DNA of 64,000 bases, from contig NZ_JAAGLT010000008.1 of the NCBI RefSeq assembly GCF_010548275.1, forward strand, positions 124,001 through 188,000. Direction: 5' to 3'. A program made the translations under genes and the position numbers. The notes below the pieces were generated by a model. The model was not told the origin of the DNA. It did not search any database and saw nothing but the letters and a program-made list of their open reading frames with translations. Each line of letters starts with the position of its first letter. Position 1 is the first letter of the stretch. The stretch is from Streptomyces sp. SID12488. GTDB taxonomy: Bacteria; Actinomycetota; Actinomycetes; Streptomycetales; Streptomycetaceae. Positions 47,165 to 56,275 of this stretch are shown piece by piece.

Positions 47165-48091
47165 TCAGGCCCACGAGACCCCTGGCGGAAGTGGACGCTT
47201 CTGGAGGCGGAACTCTTCCAGCGTCTCCAGGAACCGCTCCGTCACGGTGGGGAGCGTTCGTCGAGCGCGCACCGCGATGTCCAGGCGCCGGTCCACCACG
47301 GGGTCCACAAGAGGTCGGCAGACGACGGGTCCGGCACCCATCAGCGGGAGCACGAGGGCGGGCATCGCCGACACCCCGAGACCGGCGGTCACCAGTCCTC
47401 CCACGGTCGCGATACTGCCCGCCTCCGCCGCCGGGGCCGCGTGCGCGTCGATCTGGGCGAACGCCGCGTCGGTGAGCCGGCGCACGCTCGAGTCGCGCCC
47501 GACGGCCAGGAACGGCCGGCGAGCCAGGTCGTCCCAGGTGATCTCGTGGCGGTCGGCGAGCGGGTGGCCTTCCGGCAGCACCGCGACGAAGCGGTCTCTG
47601 ACCAGGGGGCGGTGCTCCAACTGCTCCGGCGGGTTGCCGACGGTGGTGATCGCGAAGTCGGCGTCGCCGGACAGGACCCGGGCCAGTACCGACCGCTCCA
47701 GGCCGTCGAGAAGTCGTACCGCCACCTGTGGCCGCCGCTCACGGAAGTCGGATATCACCCGCGGCAGGAGCACCGCGGCGACGGAGGGAAGGGTGGCCAC
47801 GGCGACCGTTCCCGACTCGCCGAGCAGGTATCGCCTGAGCTCCTTCATACCCGCCCGGTGAGCGGTGACGATCTGCTGGGCGACACGCAGTGCCTCGACG
47901 CCTGCCGCGGTCAACTGCACGTTGCGGGTGTCCCGTTCCAGGAGCTGGACGCCGAGTTGTCGCTCCAGATCCGCGACGGCGCGGCTGAGCGAGGACTGGG
48001 ACACGTGCATCTCCGCGGCGGCCGCGGTGAAGCTCGCGGCCCGCGCTACGGCCGTGTACGCCGCGAGTTGACGCAAGGTGGTGGCTTCCAT
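47165..48091 (-). CDS. LysR-family regulator of the organic-acid locus
   Basis: A 308-residue protein: an N-terminal winged HTH (LRQLAAYTAVARAASFTAAAAEMHVSQSSLSRAVADLE) and a periplasmic-binding-like effector domain of the IlvY/CynR type. The ATG at 48091 gives the standard length. It is divergent from the CitMHS transporter and upstream of the CoA-transferase unit on the same strand. It is thus placed between two units that each have the same palindrome, and likely activates both when the acid is present. Confidence 0.85.
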   Translation of the reverse strand: MEATTLRQLAAYTAVARAASFTAAAAEMHVSQSSLSRAVADLERQLGVQLLERDTRNVQLTAAGVEALRVAQQIVTAHRAGMKELRRYLLGESGTVAVATLPSVAAVLLPRVISDFRERRPQVAVRLLDGLERSVLARVLSGDADFAITTVGNPPEQLEHRPLVRDRFVAVLPEGHPLADRHEITWDDLARRPFLAVGRDSSVRRLTDAAFAQIDAHAAPAAEAGSIATVGGLVTAGLGVSAMPALVLPLMGAGPVVCRPLVDPVVDRRLDIAVRARRTLPTVTERFLETLEEFRLQKRPLPPGVSWA

Positions 48092-48125
48092 GGCGGACGA
48101 GCATAGGGTGCTCCCGCTGGGATTG

Positions 48126-48140
48126 ATGCGCTTAACGCAT
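48126..48140. promoter_or_regulatory. Probable LysR site, copy 2
   Basis: ATGCGCTTAACGCAT, the same ATGCG-N5-CGCAT frame as at 47118, in the lysR-transporter divergent region (starts 48091 and 48268). Confidence 0.7.
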
Positions 48141-48267
48141 GGACAGATCTCGGTTTGATGCTGGACACCGATCCGCCAGTGCTCCGAAACTCTCGCGTAA
48201 CACCTCGGCTCGCCTTCCCCCCCGCCCACCGCCGCCGAGGGCCATCCCCGAGAAAGTGAGCGCCGCC

Positions 48268-49707
48268 ATGCCGGCAGCCCTGGGCTTCGCCACGATCGCC
48301 GTCCTACTGCTGCTCACCATGACCAAACGCGCCTCCGTACTGGTGGCTCTGATCCTGCTTCCGGTACTGGCGGCGCTCATCGGCGGTTTCGCCGGCGATC
48401 TGGGCGAGTTGATTCTCGGTGGATTGTCCAAGGTGGCCCCCACCGGCATCATGATCGCCTTCGCGGTCCTGTACTTCAGCCTGATGGTGGACGCCGGGCT
48501 CTTCGACCCCCTGATCCGCGGTCTGTTGCGTGTGGCGCGGGGCGACCCGTTGCGGATCACCGTCGCCACGGCCGTCCTCACGCTGTGCGTGGCCCTGGAC
48601 GGCGACGGCGCCTCCACCTTCCTCATCACCGTCTCCGCACTGCTGCCGGTCTACAAGCGGCTCGGTATGAACCCCTTGGTCCTGTCCGGAGTGGTGTGCC
48701 TGGGCGCGGGCGTGATGAACATGGTCCCCTGGGGTGGCCCGACCGCACGCGCCATGGCGGCGCTGAAACTGGACAGTTCCGAGGTCTTCAACCCCGTGCT
48801 GCCCGCGATGGGCCTCGGCGTCGCCTGGGTGCTGGTGGCCTCGTACCTGCTCGGCCGCCGGGAACGCGACCGCCTTGCCGCGTTGTCCCCGCCGGGTCCG
48901 GCCACGGACGGGCGCGAGGGCGACGACGAGCGGGACGACCGTGAACCCGCCGCTGCGACGACGGCCTCGGCGACCACGGAACCCGAGTCGAGCCGACACA
49001 TCACCCCCGCGACGGCAGACGGGGGACGTCAGGCACTCCGGGCTCCCGGGGACGGGCCCGGCACCGTCCGGGTCCCGCCCCTGCCGCGGACCTGGCTGAA
49101 CATCTTCAATCTCCTGCTCACCATCGCCCTCGTGGTCTGCCTGATCCAGGAAGTACTGCCGCTTCCGGTGCTGTTCGTCCTCGGGTTCGCGATCGCGGTG
49201 CTGGTCAACCACCCCACCTGGGAACAGCAACAGGCGCTGCTCGACAAGCACGCCAAGAGTGTTGTCCTGGTCACCACGATGATCTTCGCGGCCGGAGTCC
49301 TCACCGGGATCCTCACCGGCACCAGGATGCTCGACGAGATGGCCGAGACGCTCGTCTCCGTCGTCCCCGACTCCTTGGGCCCGCACCTGCCCGTCGCGGT
49401 GGCCGTCACCGGCATGCCGCTCAGCCTGGTCTTCACCCCGGACGCCTACTACTTCGGCGTACTGCCCGTACTCGCTGAGACCGCGCAGGGCTTCGGCACG
49501 GACCCGGCCGAGGTCGCCAGAGCTGCCGTTCTCGGCCAGATGACCACGGGGTTCCCGCTCAGTCCGCTCACCGCGTCCACGTTCATCCTGGTCGGCATGA
49601 GCGGTGTGGCGCTCGGTGAACACCAGCGCTTCATCTTCCGCTGGGCCTTCGGCACCACCCTGGTCATGACTGCAGGCGCCCTGCTGACCGGTGCGTTCCC
49701 GCTGTGA
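48268..49707 (+). CDS. CitMHS-family citrate/hydroxy-acid transporter
   Basis: A 479-residue protein with 12 or so membrane helices and a long hydrophilic central loop (about 215-280). Family features: VALDGDGASTFLITVSALLP, MNMVPWGGPTARA and the late pair FTPDAYYFGVLP and TTGFPLSPLTAS. The family imports citrate or related acids, often as a metal complex. The ATG at 48268 follows GAGAAAGTGAG; longer in-frame starts would add a Pro/Arg-rich non-membrane extension. It is divergent from the LysR gene. Confidence 0.85.
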   Translation: MPAALGFATIAVLLLLTMTKRASVLVALILLPVLAALIGGFAGDLGELILGGLSKVAPTGIMIAFAVLYFSLMVDAGLFDPLIRGLLRVARGDPLRITVATAVLTLCVALDGDGASTFLITVSALLPVYKRLGMNPLVLSGVVCLGAGVMNMVPWGGPTARAMAALKLDSSEVFNPVLPAMGLGVAWVLVASYLLGRRERDRLAALSPPGPATDGREGDDERDDREPAAATTASATTEPESSRHITPATADGGRQALRAPGDGPGTVRVPPLPRTWLNIFNLLLTIALVVCLIQEVLPLPVLFVLGFAIAVLVNHPTWEQQQALLDKHAKSVVLVTTMIFAAGVLTGILTGTRMLDEMAETLVSVVPDSLGPHLPVAVAVTGMPLSLVFTPDAYYFGVLPVLAETAQGFGTDPAEVARAAVLGQMTTGFPLSPLTASTFILVGMSGVALGEHQRFIFRWAFGTTLVMTAGALLTGAFPL

Positions 49708-49882
49708 CCGGTGTCCCGGACCTGAGCGCACTCCCCGCCGACCGCAGGGTCCGGGCAGCCACCGTACATGCCTTGCAGGCCTCCAACGTGCCGCCCGCTT
49801 CGGGTAATCGGGGACAGGGCGAACACCTCCACACACGCCAGGCACCCGGTACGGGTGCCCCACAGGACCGAGACGAGGACGC

Positions 49883-51277
49883 ATGAGACGGATCACCAGA
49901 CGTACGGCGCTCGCAGTCACAGCGGGTGCGGTCGCGGCGCCGGCCGTGAGCGTGGCAACCGCCCAGGCCGCCGACACCACGGCAGCCACATCCCAAGCTC
50001 GACAAGCTGCCTCCGGGCGTAATCCGGTCCTGCGAACGGACCTTGTCACGCGGGTGACGCCGAGGAACAACTGGCTGGTGACAGCCGTCGCCCTCCAGTA
50101 CTCGTATCGCATCGACTTACGCGGTGGGGTGATCCCACCCTCGGCCTTCCAGGTCAAGGCCACCGTCGGCGGACAAACGGCGGCTCGCACGGTGATCCGG
50201 GTCTACTCCAGCACCACCGCCGACGTGGACGACCGATCTCAGCCCGGACGGCCGGGGGACCGCCTGATCATCGAACTCGACCCGAACGACTCCAACGCGT
50301 GGGCCGCGGGCACCGACCCCCTTCCGCTGGACCGCGCCTACTCCGTCAGGCAGGTGGCGGACGTGCACACCCCGGAAGGCGAACCAGTGCTCAGGGCTGG
50401 TCCGTTCGCGAGCCGGAACGACGATGTCATCACTCCCGTGGTCGACGACTTCGCCGCCGGTTCCTACACCGACTCCGCAGGCTTCGAACTGGACTTCCGG
50501 CTGTACCGGCCCGAGGGACTGGTACGGAACCCGCAGACGCGCAAGCGGTATCCACTTGTCGTCACCCTGCACGGCGGTGGCGAAGTCGCGGACAACAACA
50601 TGACCCAGCTCACCTCCAACCGGATCGCGGTCACGTTCGCCGAACCGGAACGACAGCGCCGCGACCCCGCGTTCGTCCTGTCGCCGCAGATCCCCCTGCC
50701 CCGTCCCATGGACGGACCCGACGGCACGGACTGGACCGACGCCAAGGTCCAGGCCGCTCTGATCGAACTCATCGACACCTTCGTGAGCGAGCACTCCCGA
50801 AACGTGGACACGGCCCGGCTCTATCTCGTGGGCCTGTCCTCGGGTGCGCGCGGTATCTACAGTCTGCTGGCGAAGCGCCCCGACGTGTTCGCGGCAGCCC
50901 TGCCCACGGCCGGCTGGGGCGACGCGGCCACCATGGAAAGGATCACGCACATCCCGATCTGGGCGGACCACTCCGTCGACGACCCGGTCGTCCTCTACCG
51001 GGAGGGCCGGTTCGGCACCCCCGGCACCTGGACCCTGATGAACGCGCTGGAGACCGCCGGTACCCGGGTCAGCCGTGGGGAGTGGGCGAACGATCTGCCG
51101 AAGGCAGAGTTCGAGGCCCGGTCCCGGGCGCTCCTACGGCAGGCCCGGGCCACGCGCAGCCACGTACTGTTCACGAGCTACCCGCCCGGAACGACACCGG
51201 TGAACCCACACCTCGCATGGGCCCAGACGTATGAGAACGACGTGGTCACCGACTGGCTCTTCGCACAGTCCCGGTAG
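49883..51277 (+). CDS. Secreted esterase with N-terminal Ig-like domain
   Basis: A 464-residue protein. A Tat signal (RRITRRTALAV) is followed by an Ig-like N-terminal domain (about 45-165; QYSYRIDLRGGVI, AYSVRQVADV). The alpha/beta-hydrolase domain of the PHB-depolymerase/feruloyl-esterase-like type follows: VTLHGGGEVADN, nucleophile in VGLSSGARGIYSL, acid near HSVDDPVV, and His in PVNPHLAW. It acts outside the cell on an ester polymer or oligomer. The next gene on the strand, 137 bp on, is also a secreted ester hydrolase. Confidence 0.78.
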   Translation: MRRITRRTALAVTAGAVAAPAVSVATAQAADTTAATSQARQAASGRNPVLRTDLVTRVTPRNNWLVTAVALQYSYRIDLRGGVIPPSAFQVKATVGGQTAARTVIRVYSSTTADVDDRSQPGRPGDRLIIELDPNDSNAWAAGTDPLPLDRAYSVRQVADVHTPEGEPVLRAGPFASRNDDVITPVVDDFAAGSYTDSAGFELDFRLYRPEGLVRNPQTRKRYPLVVTLHGGGEVADNNMTQLTSNRIAVTFAEPERQRRDPAFVLSPQIPLPRPMDGPDGTDWTDAKVQAALIELIDTFVSEHSRNVDTARLYLVGLSSGARGIYSLLAKRPDVFAAALPTAGWGDAATMERITHIPIWADHSVDDPVVLYREGRFGTPGTWTLMNALETAGTRVSRGEWANDLPKAEFEARSRALLRQARATRSHVLFTSYPPGTTPVNPHLAWAQTYENDVVTDWLFAQSR

Positions 51278-51414
51278 CCGCCGCACGCGACGCCCCTTCC
51301 GTTTCCTTCCGCACTGTGAGAGACCGCCTACTGGCGAATCCGGCAGCTCTCACAGCGCGGGCGCACCCCGCTGTCCGGTTACCGCGCTCCCACCGCTATC
51401 CGGAGGTAAAAGCA

Positions 51415-52746
51415 ATGCTTCCATCCAGTAGTTCCACTCACACGGTCACGCCGTTACGGACCCGATCCCGCGCCATGACGGCACTGATCGCCCTGGCGAC
51501 CACCATCGGCTTGGCGCTGACCCTGCTGACAGCCGCAGCCCCGCCGGCGGCCGCAGCCGACCTGCTGTCCCAGGGCAAACCCGCGACCTCCTCGTCCGCC
51601 GAGAACGCGTCCACCCCCACGTCGGCGGCCGTGGACGGCAACACCGGGACGCGCTGGTCGAGCACGTTCAGTGACCCGCAGTGGCTGAGCATTGATCTGG
51701 GCGCCACCGCCACCATCACCCAAGTCGTGCTGCACTGGGAGGCCGCGTACGCACGTGCGTTCCAGATCCAGACCTCCGACAACGGCACCACCTGGGCCAC
51801 CATCTACTCGACCACGACGAGCACCGGCGGCGCGCAGACCCTCGACGTGAACGGCAACGGCCGGTACGTCCGCTTCCAGGGCACCCGGCGCGGCACCGCC
51901 TACGGCTACTCGCTGTGGGAGTTCCAGGTATACGGCACCGGTGAGGACACCCCTCCGGCCAACGACATCCCGGACCCGACGACCGCTTCCCTCGAGGCCA
52001 CCGACGGGCCGCTGACCACCGCCACCTACACCGTTCCCGGCCCAACCGGGTACGGCTCCGGCACGGTCACGTACCCCACGAACAGTGGCTCGTACCCGGG
52101 CGTCGTACTGATGCCTGGTTATCAGGGCACACAGCAGAACCTGCAATGGCTCGCGCCCCGCCTCGCCTCCTGGGGCTTCGTCGTCATCAACGTCGGCACC
52201 AACACACTCACCGACGATCCCGCATCGCGTGGCCGCCAGATCAGCGCCGCCGGCACCCAACTGCTCGCCCTCGGCGACGCCACCGGCAACCCGATGTCCG
52301 GCAAGCTCAACGGCACGCTCGGTGCGGTCGGTCACTCGATGGGGGGCGGTGGCGTCATGGCGGCCCTCCGGGACGACGCACGCTTCCGTGCGGGCGTGCC
52401 CACGGCCCCCTACTACCCGAACATGAACTTCTCCGCAGTCACCGACCCCACGTTCTTCCTGACCTGCGCAAGCGACCCCGTCGCCCACGGCAACACCTAC
52501 GCGCTGCCCTGGTACAACTCCATGTCCCAGGCCGAGAAGCTCTACATCGAGGTTCCGGGCGACCATCTGTGCCCGATGACGGGCTCCGGCAACAAGGCCA
52601 AGCAGGGCAAGTGGATCGTGTCGTTCCTCAGCCTCTGGCTGCGTGCCGACACCCGCTTCAGCCCGTTCCTGTGTGGTCCCGTACGTGACGCCGACAGGAA
52701 CAACACATCCCTGATCACGCGCTGGACGGACACCTGCTCGTTCTGA
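51415..52746 (+). CDS. Secreted CBM32 - cutinase/polyester-hydrolase fusion
   Basis: A 443-residue protein. The signal peptide is followed by an F5/8-type-C (CBM32) module (about 48-180; SQGKPATSSSAENAS, DGNTGTRWSSTFSDPQWLSID). The rest is a bacterial cutinase/PET-hydrolase-type domain: MPGYQGTQQNLQWLAPRLAS, GHSMGGGG with Ser308, acid in CASDPVAHG, and His in PGDHLCP. The C-terminal Cys pair FLCGP ... DTCSF is the family disulfide. The substrate-cleft Trp of the TPWH segment is replaced by Tyr (APYYP). GGAGGT before the ATG. A polymeric ester is the likely substrate; the CBM may target polysaccharide. Confidence 0.82.
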   Translation: MLPSSSSTHTVTPLRTRSRAMTALIALATTIGLALTLLTAAAPPAAAADLLSQGKPATSSSAENASTPTSAAVDGNTGTRWSSTFSDPQWLSIDLGATATITQVVLHWEAAYARAFQIQTSDNGTTWATIYSTTTSTGGAQTLDVNGNGRYVRFQGTRRGTAYGYSLWEFQVYGTGEDTPPANDIPDPTTASLEATDGPLTTATYTVPGPTGYGSGTVTYPTNSGSYPGVVLMPGYQGTQQNLQWLAPRLASWGFVVINVGTNTLTDDPASRGRQISAAGTQLLALGDATGNPMSGKLNGTLGAVGHSMGGGGVMAALRDDARFRAGVPTAPYYPNMNFSAVTDPTFFLTCASDPVAHGNTYALPWYNSMSQAEKLYIEVPGDHLCPMTGSGNKAKQGKWIVSFLSLWLRADTRFSPFLCGPVRDADRNNTSLITRWTDTCSF

Positions 52747-52753
52747 CCGGCTC

Positions 52754-52794
52754 GCTCGGAGCGCTCCGCCGCCCGCCGACGCAGCGCTCCGAGC
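52754..52794. terminator. Hairpin after the polyester hydrolase
   Basis: A 12-bp perfect stem (GCTCGGAGCGCT and complement) with a 17-nt loop, 8 bp after the stop. The remaining spacer to 53030 shows no gene. Confidence 0.7.
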
Positions 52795-53030
52795 CTGCCG
52801 CCGAAGCCGTCGCCGCCCGGCCCGGCGGACCAGGTCCATGCCACGACATCGAAGCCTCTGCGGACCGTCCTGCCGCACACCGGGTACGGCACCCCTCGTC
52901 CGCAACCCACTTCCTCGCGCTCCGTTTCCCCGTTCTCGCACGCCGCCCATACGAGAAACAAGGCCGACCGGATCCGAACGACACGGGACGGCGAGGCAAT
53001 GCCCCCGCCACTGTGGTCCGGTCCGTGCGG

Positions 53031-54083
53031 TCAGGGGGTGCCGTTCTCTCGACGTACCGGTCGTCGTGTGGACCGGCGAGGGGTCAGGACCGGCTGAACG
53101 AGCCGATGCCGGTCCACACCGCTGCGGGCGTTGACGAGAGCGATCAGCAGGTCGACCGCTTCGTCGCTCACCCGGTCCGGGCGGAGGCCCAGCGTGGTGA
53201 GGGGCGGTGTCGTCGTCGCGTAGTCCGGATCCTCACTGATGCACGCCACCAGCAGATCCTGCGGCACTCGAAGCCCGTGGTGCCGGGCGGCGGCGAGGAT
53301 GTTGTGACCGGAGTCGGAGTAGACGCCGATGACGGCGTCCGGTCGTGGATCGTGGTTGAGCAGTCGGCGGACAGCGTCCCGTTCGGCCGTGAAGTAGTCG
53401 GGCAGCGAGGCGTACTCCTCGACGAGGGTGGGCATGTCGTGCTCGGCGCACCAGGAGGCATAGGCGCGGCCGATCCGCTGCGGGTACTCGTCGTCGTGCA
53501 GCGGTTGGGAGAGTGCGATCCGCCGGGCGCCGGCCTCCGTGAGGTGGTCGAGCAGGAGGTGCAGGCCCGCCTCGTAGTCGGTGTCCACCCATGCGTCGCG
53601 CCAGTGCGGCTGGGGCGGCCGGCCGGCGGTGACCATCGGGATACCCCGCTCCCGCAGGATGGAATGCACCGGGTCGTCGGCGAGCGGCTCGACGTGGACG
53701 ACGCCGTCCATCGGCGTGTTGAGCCACATCCACGGTGACAGGGAACTCGGCATCACCATGAGCATGTAGCCGCGCTCGTGCGCCGCCGCCATCGAGCCCA
53801 ACGCCAGCTGCGCGTAATAGGGGATCTCCATGTACGAGACGGGAAGGTCACCGTACGTCGTCATGGTCATGCCGAGCACGCCGGTGCTCCCGCGGGCCAG
53901 GGCCCGGGCCGCGCTGGCCGGGGCGTGACCGACCTCGCGCGCCGCGGCGAGCACGCGTTGCCTGGTCGCCTCGGACAACCGGCCGGTGCCGTTGAGCGCG
54001 TTCGACACCGTGGCCGTCGACACTCCCGCCCGTGCCGCCACGGCGCCGAGCGTGGGACGCCGCCAGACACGCGAACTCGTCAT
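53031..54083 (-). CDS. LacI-family repressor
   Basis: A 350-residue protein with the HTH TLGAVAARAGVSTATVSNALNG and hinge helix ASAARALARGSTGVLG, followed by a periplasmic-binding-type sugar domain. The start at 54083 is the ATG just before the HTH. The divergent region holds a 20-bp palindrome (54121-54140), and the gene facing it is truncated. Its original target may therefore be mostly deleted; autoregulation or control of distant genes remains possible. Confidence 0.85.
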   Translation of the reverse strand: MTSSRVWRRPTLGAVAARAGVSTATVSNALNGTGRLSEATRQRVLAAAREVGHAPASAARALARGSTGVLGMTMTTYGDLPVSYMEIPYYAQLALGSMAAAHERGYMLMVMPSSLSPWMWLNTPMDGVVHVEPLADDPVHSILRERGIPMVTAGRPPQPHWRDAWVDTDYEAGLHLLLDHLTEAGARRIALSQPLHDDEYPQRIGRAYASWCAEHDMPTLVEEYASLPDYFTAERDAVRRLLNHDPRPDAVIGVYSDSGHNILAAARHHGLRVPQDLLVACISEDPDYATTTPPLTTLGLRPDRVSDEAVDLLIALVNARSGVDRHRLVQPVLTPRRSTRRPVRRENGTP

Positions 54084-54120
54084 GTGTACCCCATGCATCC
54101 CAACAGCCCTATGACGGCTT

Positions 54121-54140
54121 GTGGTTAACACCTTAATCAC
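54121..54140. promoter_or_regulatory. Probable LacI operator
   Basis: GTGGTTAACACCTTAATCAC: 8-bp inverted arms with one mismatch, 38 bp before the LacI start and 57 bp before the divergent truncated gene. Confidence 0.6.
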
Positions 54141-54196
54141 TCAACGTACGCGGCGACGGCGGTCCGGACGACTGCCGTCGTGTGAGGAGTAATCAG

Positions 54197-54349
54197 ATGC
54201 CAGATGTTCTCGACGGCACCTACGCGGCACCCTCGGACGGCCCGCTGCGCCGACGGACGTTACTGGCCGCCGCCGGGGTGGGCGCCCTCGCGGTGACCGT
54301 CGGCAGTGGTCACCGACCCGCGCATCGCGTCGGCGGCCTCGGCGCGTAG
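54197..54349 (+). pseudogene. Truncated secreted-protein gene (Tat signal only)
   Basis: From ATG 54197 (GAGGAG about 8 nt upstream) 50 residues are encoded, ending at TAG 54347. They contain a twin-arginine-type signal (LRRRTLLAAAGVGALAVT) but then only about 15 non-descript residues. The promoter, operator, ribosome binding site and signal peptide of a LacI-controlled secreted enzyme or binding protein seem to survive, while the mature part has been deleted. The following 54350-54636 shows no gene. Confidence 0.6.
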
Positions 54350-54636
54350 GGCTGCCGACTCGCTGGGGCGGCCGACTGCGGGTTCACCAGGGTGATGTCG
54401 AGGAACGAGAGGGCGCCCCGCGAAGTGATCGCAGGGCACCCTCATGAGGCACGTGTGGTCCGCTCGACCGGCGTGCCGATCGCGGAACAAGAACAGTCGA
54501 GGCCAAACAGGGCCAACTCCTCGCCATGTTCCGTACTCTTGCCCCGCCCAGGGGCGCCGTATCAGATCAGGACGCGCGGGTCCCCGCGACCGCCCGGGTA
54601 CCGGGCCGGCGCGTCACATGGACAAGAGGGGAAGCG

Positions 54637-55974
54637 GTGGAGGCTACAAGTACACGGTTGCGACAGGGGACCATACCTCCGGTCGTCGTGGCGCGTTGGG
54701 CGCTGTGGACGTTTGTCGTCGTCAACCTGGTGATCGTCGAGGTCCTGTTCCTCACCGCCGGGACCGGCAAGAACGGGGTGCTCACGGTTGCCAAGTTCTT
54801 CGGCCTGCATGCCGCCGTGCTGATGCTGTTCCAGCTGCTGCTGGTGGCCCGGCTGCCGTGGCTCGACCGCCGTATCGGCATGGACCGGTTGACGGGGTGG
54901 CACCGGTGGGTCGGTTTCTCGCTGTTGTGGACCCTCCTGACCCACGCCGTGCTGGTGGTGCTGGGCTACGCGAGGCTCGCTGACACGTCGATGACGAAGG
55001 CGTTCTCCTCGCTGGCCGGAGTGCCGGCCTCCCTGCTCGGGATGCTGGCCGCGGCGATCGTCGTCGTGGTCGCCGCGGTCTCCGCCCGACAGGTGAGGCG
55101 GCGGCTGCGGTACGAGACGTGGCACGGCGTGCACCTGCTGCTGTACGTGGCGTTGGGGCTGGCATTCGTCCACCAGTTGCAGGAGACCACGACCTTCAGC
55201 TCCTCCGCGCCCGCGATGATCTACTGGTGGGCCCTGTGGCTGTTCGCGTTCGGTGCCCTGGTCACGGGGCGGATCGTGATGCCTCTGTGGCGCAACGCCT
55301 ATCACCGTTTCGAGGTCGTGGCGGTGGTGCCGGAGTCGGACGACGTGGTGTCGGTGCACGTCACGGGCCGACACCTCGACAAGTTGCCGGCCAGGGCGGG
55401 CCAGTTCTGCATCTGGCGGTTCCCCGGGCACAACCACTGGTGGCTGGCGAATCCCTTCTCGCTGTCGGCAGCACCCGACGGCCGCACACTGCGTCTCACC
55501 GCCAAGGCGGTCGGCAGCACCAGCGCCGGCCTGCGGCACGTTCCGGTCGGGAGCCGCGCGTTCGTCGAGGGGCCGTACGGGGCGTTCACCTCATTGCACC
55601 GGACACGGCCCGGCGCACTGCTGATCGCCGGAGGAGTGGGGATCACTCCGGTTCGAGCCCTGCTGGAGGAGGAACCGGCCGGCGACGTCGTCGTGCTCTA
55701 CCGGGTACGCAGCGAGGACGATGCCGTGCTGGTCGACGAGGTACGAACTCTGGTCGCGGACCGCGGCGGGCAGCTGCACCTGCTCACCGGCCGAAGGGGG
55801 GAAGGCAGCTCGCCGTTCGAGCCGGAGAGTCTCCGTGCCCTGGTTCCCGACATAACCGAACGCGACGTGTACGTCTGCGGGCCGCCCGCGATGACCACGG
55901 CCGTGCTCAGCTCCCTGCGCGGGCTGAAGGTTCCCCACCTGCAGGTGCACGCCGAGCGGTTCGGTCTGGGCTGA
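54637..55974 (+). CDS. Ferric-reductase-like membrane flavoprotein
   Basis: A 445-residue protein starting at GTG 54637 (AGAGGGGA upstream). Six membrane helices (about 20-235) carry the paired haem-ligand His residues (LHAAVL, WHRWVG, THAVLV, WHGVHLLL, VHQL). A cytoplasmic FAD domain (RAGQFCIWRF, NPFSLSAAP) and an NAD(P)-binding domain (GGVGITPVRALL, YVCGPPAM, and an ERFGLG end) follow. It moves electrons from NAD(P)H across the membrane. Relatives are often followed by FMN-binding and ApbE genes, which are absent here. Confidence 0.85.
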   Translation: MEATSTRLRQGTIPPVVVARWALWTFVVVNLVIVEVLFLTAGTGKNGVLTVAKFFGLHAAVLMLFQLLLVARLPWLDRRIGMDRLTGWHRWVGFSLLWTLLTHAVLVVLGYARLADTSMTKAFSSLAGVPASLLGMLAAAIVVVVAAVSARQVRRRLRYETWHGVHLLLYVALGLAFVHQLQETTTFSSSAPAMIYWWALWLFAFGALVTGRIVMPLWRNAYHRFEVVAVVPESDDVVSVHVTGRHLDKLPARAGQFCIWRFPGHNHWWLANPFSLSAAPDGRTLRLTAKAVGSTSAGLRHVPVGSRAFVEGPYGAFTSLHRTRPGALLIAGGVGITPVRALLEEEPAGDVVVLYRVRSEDDAVLVDEVRTLVADRGGQLHLLTGRRGEGSSPFEPESLRALVPDITERDVYVCGPPAMTTAVLSSLRGLKVPHLQVHAERFGLG

Positions 55975-55981
55975 CGGACTT

Positions 55982-56025
55982 GAGGCTCCGATGGGCGCTC
56001 CGATGGGCGTGTCCATCGGAGCCTC
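55982..56025. terminator. Hairpin after the flavoprotein
   Basis: A perfect 13-bp stem (GAGGCTCCGATGG and complement) with an 18-nt loop containing a partial repeat of the stem, 7 bp after the stop. Confidence 0.65.
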
Positions 56026-56043
56026 GGCGCAGTTCCGCGGGCC

Positions 56044-56142
56044 CACGCCATCTTCGGCACGGGTGATCGCGCGCCGCGCCGGCTCCTGCCACGTCCAGCC
56101 GTGCCCCTTCAGCAGCCGCCATGTCCTCTCCACCGTGTACTC
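56044..56142 (-). pseudogene. IS630-family transposase internal fragment
   Basis: A frame piece reading EYTVERTWRLLKGHGWTWQ and EPARRAITRAEDGV matches the second winged-helix region of IS630 transposases. About 33 residues remain, with neither ends nor catalytic residues. It is the same family as the fragment at 17200-17541 but covers a different segment. Confidence 0.65.
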
Positions 56143-56275
56143 GATGTGAAACAGCACAACAGCTGACCCGAGGCAGGTCGAGAGCCAATTCCAGGCGCGG
56201 GCCATGGTGGAAAATCACCAGTGCTTGCTGATTACAGCCCACGACTTCCGCACTGTCTCTTTCTACGGTTGGCGT

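Noticed and set aside
48304-50190. 628-residue minus-strand frame opposite the CitMHS gene
   Set aside because: The plus-strand gene has clear family motifs; the antisense product is Arg/Gly/Asp-rich noise.
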